Assembly: GCA_003485885.1 (NCBI GenBank)
Contig: DNHM01000523.1
Location: 1-9,155, forward strand
DNA from: Acidimicrobiaceae bacterium
Lineage (GTDB): Bacteria; Actinomycetota; Acidimicrobiia; Acidimicrobiales; UBA10347
Reading direction: 5' to 3'
DNA length: 9,155 nucleotides
The notes below the pieces were generated by a model. It ran no database searches. It was not told the DNA's origin and worked only from the letters and a program-made list of their open reading frames with translations. Position numbers and translations under genes: made by a program. Of the stretch, positions 5,748-9,155 are shown in pieces; position 1 is the first letter of the stretch; each line of letters begins with the position of its first letter.

Positions 5748-6103
5748 TAGATGAGTCCTTCCTTCTTCAGTTCGGCGAGGTATTCGTCGTAGAGATCGTC
5801 AGCGAGGGGAACAGCCCATTCGTACCAGTCGTTCCATTCGCCGGTCTTGTCGCCACCGAGCAGCAGGATCGCTTGGCGTCGCGGGTCAAAGCTGAACAGC
5901 ACCCTGAGCGCTCCGCCTTTGGCCGCTCGAAGTTCTTTTATCGACTGATGCCGTGAGCTGTGAATTCTGTCGACAATTGGGCGGCCTGGACTGGGTCCTT
6001 GCTCTGAAAGCACGTCGACCCGATCTGTGACCGCTTCTTGTTGTTCGATGGTCAACGTCGTCCACCAATCGAGGAACTCGTCGGTGACTTCAACCTCCCA
6101 CAT
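5747..6103 (-). CDS. higB: RelE/HigB-family (Gp49-like) toxin
   Basis: A 118-residue protein of the phage-derived Gp49-like/HigB branch of the RelE/ParE superfamily. Segments in order: WEVEVTDEFLDWWTTLTIEQ, LSEQGPSPGRPIVDRIHSSR (about 33-51), HQSIKELRAAKGGALRVLFS (about 52-71) with the KELR and R-VLF strands, FDPRRQAILLLGGDKTGEWN (about 72-91), then WYEWAVPLADDLYDEYLAEL. Members cleave mRNA on the ribosome. The first possible codon is TTG 6106, but I choose ATG 6103: it opens directly on WEVEV and lies at the predicted transcription start of a strong promoter. It is followed by its antitoxin with a one-base overlap. The protein appears intact. Confidence 0.9.
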   Translation of the reverse strand: MWEVEVTDEFLDWWTTLTIEQQEAVTDRVDVLSEQGPSPGRPIVDRIHSSRHQSIKELRAAKGGALRVLFSFDPRRQAILLLGGDKTGEWNDWYEWAVPLADDLYDEYLAELKKEGLI

Positions 6104-6109
6104 CAACCA

Positions 6110-6145
6110 AGTATGAACTATTACTCATTATGAGTCAATACTCAT
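6110..6145 (-). promoter_or_regulatory. higBA promoter with triple operator half-site
   Basis: On the minus strand TTGACT (6138-6133, five of six -35 matches) and CATACT (6115-6110, four of six -10 matches) are exactly 17 bases apart. The -10 box ends six bases before ATG 6103, so the mRNA would be leaderless. Within and around the promoter, ACTCAT (6123-6128) and ATGAGT (6130-6135) form a dyad with a one-base centre, and a third ACTCAT lies at 6140-6145. These half-sites overlap the -35 box and spacer, as expected for repression by the antitoxin or toxin-antitoxin complex. Confidence 0.72.
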
Positions 6146-6162
6146 ATCGCATCGTTGATCTC

Positions 6163-7096
6163 TCATCCTGGCCGGGTGGCTCCAGCGACAAAGGTCGACA
6201 CGACATAGGTTGCGTGCCGGTCAAGGCTTCGCCTCGCTCGGTCGTAGCGCATAGTGGTTCTGGGATCCGCGTGGCTTGCTGCTTCTTGGACATCGCCGAA
6301 GCGGGACGCCCGCGTCGAGCGCAGCGGTGATGAAGGAGTGGCGAAGGCTGTGTGGCGAGATGCGCTTGTCGATCCCAGCTCGTTTTACGAGGCGTTTGAC
6401 CATTCGATCGGTGCAGTACCGGTCCATCCGGCCGCCCTCGACGCCAAGGAAGATCGGGCCAATGGTGCGCTCCCCGATGTAGAGATCGAGGGCTCGGCCG
6501 GTTCGAGGGGCGATGGGAACCGTGACGTGCTTGCCGCCTTTGCGGACAATCGCCAACGTGCGATGGCCTCGCTCGGTCGACAGATCGCCAATATCGGCAT
6601 TGAGCGCTTCAGAGATCCGCAAGCCGTTCAACGCCAGCAGCGTGATGAGGGTACCGTCTCGGAGATCACCCAAACCAGCCTGCACCAACAACGCTCCGAG
6701 TTCGTTGCGATCCAAGCCCAGAGTTCGAGACTCGGCGTTGACTTTGGGCCGGCGAATATTGGCGGCGGGGTTCTTGGCGATGATGTCTTCGATCTGGCAG
6801 TACTTGTAGAACGACGACAGCGTTGACAAGCGGCGAGCAATCGTTGAGGCCATGCGGCCTTCTTGTTCCATCCAACGACTGAACAACTCAAGATGGGCCC
6901 GTTTCACCGAGAACAGGTTGAGTCGATGCTCATGGCACCAGCCAGTGAAGATACGCAGATCAGTCGTGTAGCTCGTCCGGGTTCCGCCGCTGTAGCCAGC
7001 GAGAAAGGCCGCGACCGCGACCCGTTCAGAAACATGCAGCGGATCGTCATACACGACCATCTCAACGGAAGTATTGGCGTAGTTGTGAGCGGCCAT
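6163..7096 (-). pseudogene. XerC/D-like tyrosine recombinase, frameshifted near the active-site tyrosine
   Basis: The intact frame gives an N-terminal SAM-like core-binding domain (TRTSYTTDLRIFTGWCHEHR, about 39-58, to about residue 105) and a catalytic domain with R160 (ALNGLRISEAL), K186 (VRKGGKHVTVP), H249 and R252 (SPHSLRHSFITAALDAGVPL). After residue 267 the frame reads nonsense to a stop at 6221. Removing one base of the CC at 6296-6297 restores DVQEAASHADPRTTMRYDRA (H275, nucleophile Y284), then RRSLDRHATYVVSTFVAGAT and a stop at 6163-6165, giving 310 residues, normal for the family. As written the product lacks His and Tyr and should be inactive. A strong Shine-Dalgarno (AAGGAGG) precedes the ATG at 7096. 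No IntI-specific insertion was recognised, so a XerCD-like or genomic-island integrase is the best class. higBA follows on the same strand. Confidence 0.88.
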
Positions 7097-7101
7097 GGCG
7101 G

Positions 7102-7108
7102 CCTCCTT
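7102..7108 (-). promoter_or_regulatory. Strong Shine-Dalgarno of the tyrosine recombinase
   Basis: AAGGAGG on the minus strand (7108-7102) lies five bases before the ATG at 7096. It fixes the recombinase start and contrasts with the leaderless look of the TA operons. Confidence 0.75.
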
Positions 7109-7265
7109 GGTGACCCAGCCTCGACAAGAGACGGGATCAACGCTGCCACGAACCCCAACCCTTCTGCCCAGGCAGACCCAATTCGATCCAAAAATGAACA
7201 GGCATCGTTGCAGCGGATCTGCCAGACATCTTGCTGCCAGCTGGAGTAGCCAGGAGTTTGGGTCG

Positions 7266-7529
7266 TTACGTCTCTACGATGTTCTTTGAAAGGTCACGGA
7301 GGCTGTGACCATCGGCGAACTCTGCGCTGAGTTTCATCGCGGCCGAACCGTCGGCGATACACCAAGGACAAACTGAGCCCTCCTCGATCTCCTCGACCGA
7401 GTACGCAGGACCGACGCAAGCGTGCCTCCGGTCTTCGTTACAGACGACGCATCGAATCGGTCGCTGCGCAACAGAACCGGTGCGGATCAGGCTTGGATGG
7501 TACCGAAACGTGGGGAGAGCTTCGCTCAC
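7266..7529 (-). pseudogene. cbrC: CbrC (UPF0167) family protein, 3'-truncated
   Basis: The N-terminal half matches the CbrC/UPF0167 family closely: EALPTFRYHP, then TGSV, a CVVC pair, GPAYSVEEIEEG, and CPWCIADGSAAMKLSAEFAD. The two cysteine pairs (CVVC and CPWC) are probably a zinc site. CbrC is linked to colicin E2 tolerance in E. coli; its biochemical role is unknown. Homologues are around 170-200 residues, whereas this frame ends after 87 (GHSLRDLSKNIVET), so about half the protein is missing. GTG 7529 is preferred because homologues begin just before the LPTFRYHP strand; the frame also runs from ATG 7553. The lost 3' end faces the recombinase gene 170 bases away, suggesting damage by an insertion or deletion there. 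I could not find the missing half elsewhere in the window. Confidence 0.8.
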
Positions 7530-7633
7530 CTGGCCGAGCGTACAGGCCCTCATGCACTGGGCTCGACTGACGGCTCAGGATCGGCAGTTCAGCGCGGGCC
7601 CAGGCGGGTCCAACACGTTGCGCTATCCACTCG

Positions 7634-7678
7634 GTAATCACGGCACTCGACCGAAGCCGCCGCGCCGCAGAGCCGGCG
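7634..7678 (+). repeat. R3, third copy of the direct repeat
   Basis: TAATC at 7635-7639 and the 19-bp block at 7660-7678 (17 of 19 identical to R1 and R2; TAC replaced by AGC in the middle) keep the same 25-base offset from T to block as the other copies. The bases after the block resemble R1 (AGATGTGG here, AGGTGCGG there). AGCCGCCG (7655-7662) and CGGCGGCT (7692-7699) form a perfect eight-base stem, using different arms from those of R1. Confidence 0.62.
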
Positions 7679-7830
7679 AGATGTGGGAGGTCGGCGGCTG
7701 ATTGGCCCGCCAAATAATCACGCCATTCACCGACACTTCACCGCAGCTGGTCCCCTATGTCCGAGTGGCTGGGGCCAATTTCGGCAGCGTTCTCAGCGTC
7801 GTTACAGCGTGGTGTGGGATGCTGAACACC

Positions 7831-8196
7831 ATGGCCGAGCGGCCAACGGGGACGGTGACGTTTCTGTTCACTGACGTCGAGGGTTCAACGCGCCACTGGG
7901 AAGCAGACCCTGATGATATGCGGGTCGAACTAGCCGCCCATGACAACGTGTTGCGAACGGCGATCGAGGATCGGGATGGCTGGTTGTTTAAACACACCGG
8001 TGATGGGGTTGGCGACCGGCGAGGCCGAGCAGCGCGTGATGACTACTTCGGTCCGGCGTTGATCTGCATGGCGGCACGCACCGACCTTACTTACAGCGGT
8101 CTAAGGGAACGTCGCATGCAGCATCCGGCGTCGTGCTCCGCAAATATCAGTCGTACCTGCGGCTGTCTGATTGTTGCCGCTCGACGCATCATCTAG
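7831..8196 (+). pseudogene. Class III adenylate/guanylate cyclase, internally deleted
   Basis: The first 60 codons are a good class III cyclase N-terminus: GTVTFLFTDVEGSTRHWEAD with the first metal-binding Asp (FTDVEGST), then DGWLFKHTGDGV with the second (GDG). The next 30-40 residues expected are missing. Instead the +2 frame carries M-G-L-A-T-G-E-A-E-Q-R (8003-8035) and the original frame resumes at DDYFGPAL (8038-8061). After that only MAAR is cyclase-like, and the frame runs to 8196 in unrelated sequence. The transition-state residues, normally near the end of the domain, are absent, so no activity is expected. Starts are ATG 7831 or, in frame, ATG 7819. Related proteins often continue into an ATPase/regulator; nothing of that is seen here. 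Confidence 0.8.
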
Positions 8197-8417
8197 GTAC
8201 ATGTCAACAATCTGCTGCTAGGCAAAGCTACGTTCGGGTACACCGTCAGATGGCACGACACGAATAATGCGACCATCGGCTTTGCCGGTCAGAAGTGCAG
8301 AATCCTCGTTGGGAGATCGATGGACTGATCATGGGTGGCAGAGGTTTGTGGGCGACCGTGCGGCCGTCGGTGTCGATCTAACCGGGACCTGACTTGGGCC
8401 GGTATCGGTGGTCGGTG
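8197..8417. other. Unassigned stretch between cyclase remnant and acyl-CoA synthetase
   Basis: No gene is recognised. On the minus strand a frame open from 8328 to a TAG at 8218 reads SPNEDSALLTGKADGRIIRV and continues VPSDGVPERSFA; it has a protein-like composition but no start codon that I trust, so it may be the C-terminal stub of a lost gene. At the right edge CTAAC (8378-8382) and GTTAG (8417-8421), with inner GACC (8386-8389) and GGTC (8410-8413), form an imperfect dyad overlapping the stop of the synthetase gene, a possible terminator. Confidence 0.4.
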
Positions 8418-9155
8418 TTAGCTGAGGGCAGATGCCTCGTGCTCGCCGGCCTCCCACGAGGTACGCAATGCAAACTTCTGGATCTTGCCCGACCCAGTCA
8501 ACGGGAAAGAGTCAACCGCATACCAGAACGCCGGCGTTTTCTGCGGTGACAGCTGGGTCCGGATGTAGTCGCGTAGCGCAGACACGGTAGGAGCATCGAC
8601 CTGTTCGTCGAGTCGCAGGAATGCGCCGAGGACCTCGCCCCAACGCTCGTCGGGAAGTCCGACCACCGCAACCTCGGCCACTGTTGGGTGTTTCATCAAG
8701 ACCTCTTCGATCTCGACCGGGAATAGGTTCTCGCCGCCTCGGATGACCATGTCTTTGAGCCGTCCGACGATGCGGCAGTAACCACGTTCGTCCATCGTTG
8801 CCAGGTCGCCGGTGCGCAACCAGCCATCGGGCAACAAGGTCTCAGCCGTTGCTTCGGGATTCTCGAAGTACTCGATCATCGTGAAGAAGCCACGCGCCCA
8901 CAGCTCGCCCTGGGCTCCGATCGCCACGGTGTCGAGCGATTCCGGATCAACGATCTTGAGTTCGACATGACCGATCGGTGGTCCGATGGTTGTGCCCTTA
9001 TCTTCGGCACTGTCGTTAGGGAACGTATTCGTGAGAACCGGGGAACACTCGGTCTGGCCATAGACGATCGTGAAGTCGACGCCGAGGGCTTCTTCGATCT
9101 TGTTCACCAGCGCTTCGGGTACCTGCGAACCGCCCGAGACCACGCCGGACCACGA
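8418..9155 (-). CDS. AMP-binding acyl-CoA synthetase (FadD-like), 5' end outside the window
   Basis: The visible 245 codons are the C-terminal part of an acyl-AMP/acyl-CoA ligase of the ANL superfamily. Ordered motifs: VVSGGSQVP (A4/A5 lead-in), IVYGQTECSPV (A5), GELWARG (A6 region), DGWLRTGDLATMDERGYCRI (A7), then GRLKDMVIRGGENLFPVEIE (A8, the hinge between domains), and PLTGSGKIQKFALR (A10, with the catalytic lysine). The enzyme would activate a fatty or other carboxylic acid with ATP and couple it to CoA, in the cytoplasm or at the membrane; chain-length preference cannot be read here. The frame is open to the window edge with in-family residues upstream, so the gene starts beyond 9155. 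Every expected motif is intact, unlike the neighbouring accessory genes, so this is probably resident chromosome flanking the damaged region. Confidence 0.95.
   Translation of the reverse strand, partial: SWSGVVSGGSQVPEALVNKIEEALGVDFTIVYGQTECSPVLTNTFPNDSAEDKGTTIGPPIGHVELKIVDPESLDTVAIGAQGELWARGFFTMIEYFENPEATAETLLPDGWLRTGDLATMDERGYCRIVGRLKDMVIRGGENLFPVEIEEVLMKHPTVAEVAVVGLPDERWGEVLGAFLRLDEQVDAPTVSALRDYIRTQLSPQKTPAFWYAVDSFPLTGSGKIQKFALRTSWEAGEHEASALS

Noticed and set aside
6254..6826. A 190-codon + frame opposite the recombinase.
   Set aside because: The minus strand carries the recombinase catalytic motifs throughout this interval; the + frame has no recognisable domain.
1469..7678. R1-R3 as classical integron attC sites.
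   Set aside because: No GTTRRRY core with a matching RYYYAAC partner was found at the block ends, the conserved part is an asymmetric GC-rich block, and the recombinase shows no recognised IntI-specific insertion. I kept the looser recombination-site idea only as inference.
8378..8421. CTAAC/GTTAG dyad at the end of the synthetase gene as a recombination site.
   Set aside because: The arms are only five and four bases with mismatched spacers and it overlaps a stop codon; a weak terminator is a simpler reading.
1..9155. CRISPR arrays, tRNA or rRNA genes.
   Set aside because: I saw no regularly spaced identical repeats with unique spacers and no tRNA or rRNA signature on either strand by eye; a covariance-model scan would settle the RNA question.

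Overview
The window reads as a high-GC actinobacterial chromosome segment. An acidimicrobial or other environmental actinobacterium would fit: GC-rich codons, GTG/TTG starts, TANNNT-type -10 boxes placed directly in front of start codons (leaderless transcripts), and protein types common in that phylum. This is inferred from sequence character; no marker gene fixes the taxon. The stretch looks like an accessory region, or gene graveyard, beside a core lipid-metabolism gene.

Layout, left to right. 1-1459: two type II toxin-antitoxin (TA) operons in tandem on the + strand, Phd/VapB-VapC (PIN RNase) and ribbon-helix-helix MazE-MazF. 1469-1513: first copy (R1) of a repeat that recurs as direct repeats at 5335-5379 (R2) and 7634-7678 (R3). 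1616-1864: what looks like one end of a dead Tn3-family transposon, with a GGGGTC-type terminus and the start of a transposase reading inwards. 2128-2685 (-): a carboxymuconolactone-decarboxylase-like protein. 2871-3116 (+): the C-terminal part of a HIT-domain protein. 3256-3357 (-): an orphan signal-peptide mini-ORF. 3478-4945 (-): three membrane-protein genes, two of them closely coupled. 4964-5417: a mostly non-coding stretch ending in palindromes and R2.

5418-6103 (-): a third TA operon of the HigBA type (toxin first) with a well-formed promoter/operator. 6163-7096 (-): a XerC/D-like tyrosine recombinase whose active-site end is put out of frame by one extra base. 7266-7529 (-): a CbrC/UPF0167 protein cut short at its 3' end. 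7634-7678: R3. 7831-8196 (+): a wrecked class III nucleotide cyclase. 8418-9155 (-): the C-terminal two-thirds or less of an intact AMP-binding acyl-CoA synthetase running off the window edge.

The intact, apparently functional units are the three TA operons, the membrane-protein genes, the CMD-like protein and the acyl-CoA synthetase. The recombinase, transposase, cyclase, CbrC and HIT genes are broken or partial, which suggests repeated insertion and deletion. The strongest unexplained signal is the R1-R3 repeat family: a TAATC block and a 19-bp GC-rich block at identical spacing in all three copies. R2 and R3 bracket the recombinase, HigBA and truncated cbrC, so they are candidate recombination sites of a mobile unit. 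That link is inference.
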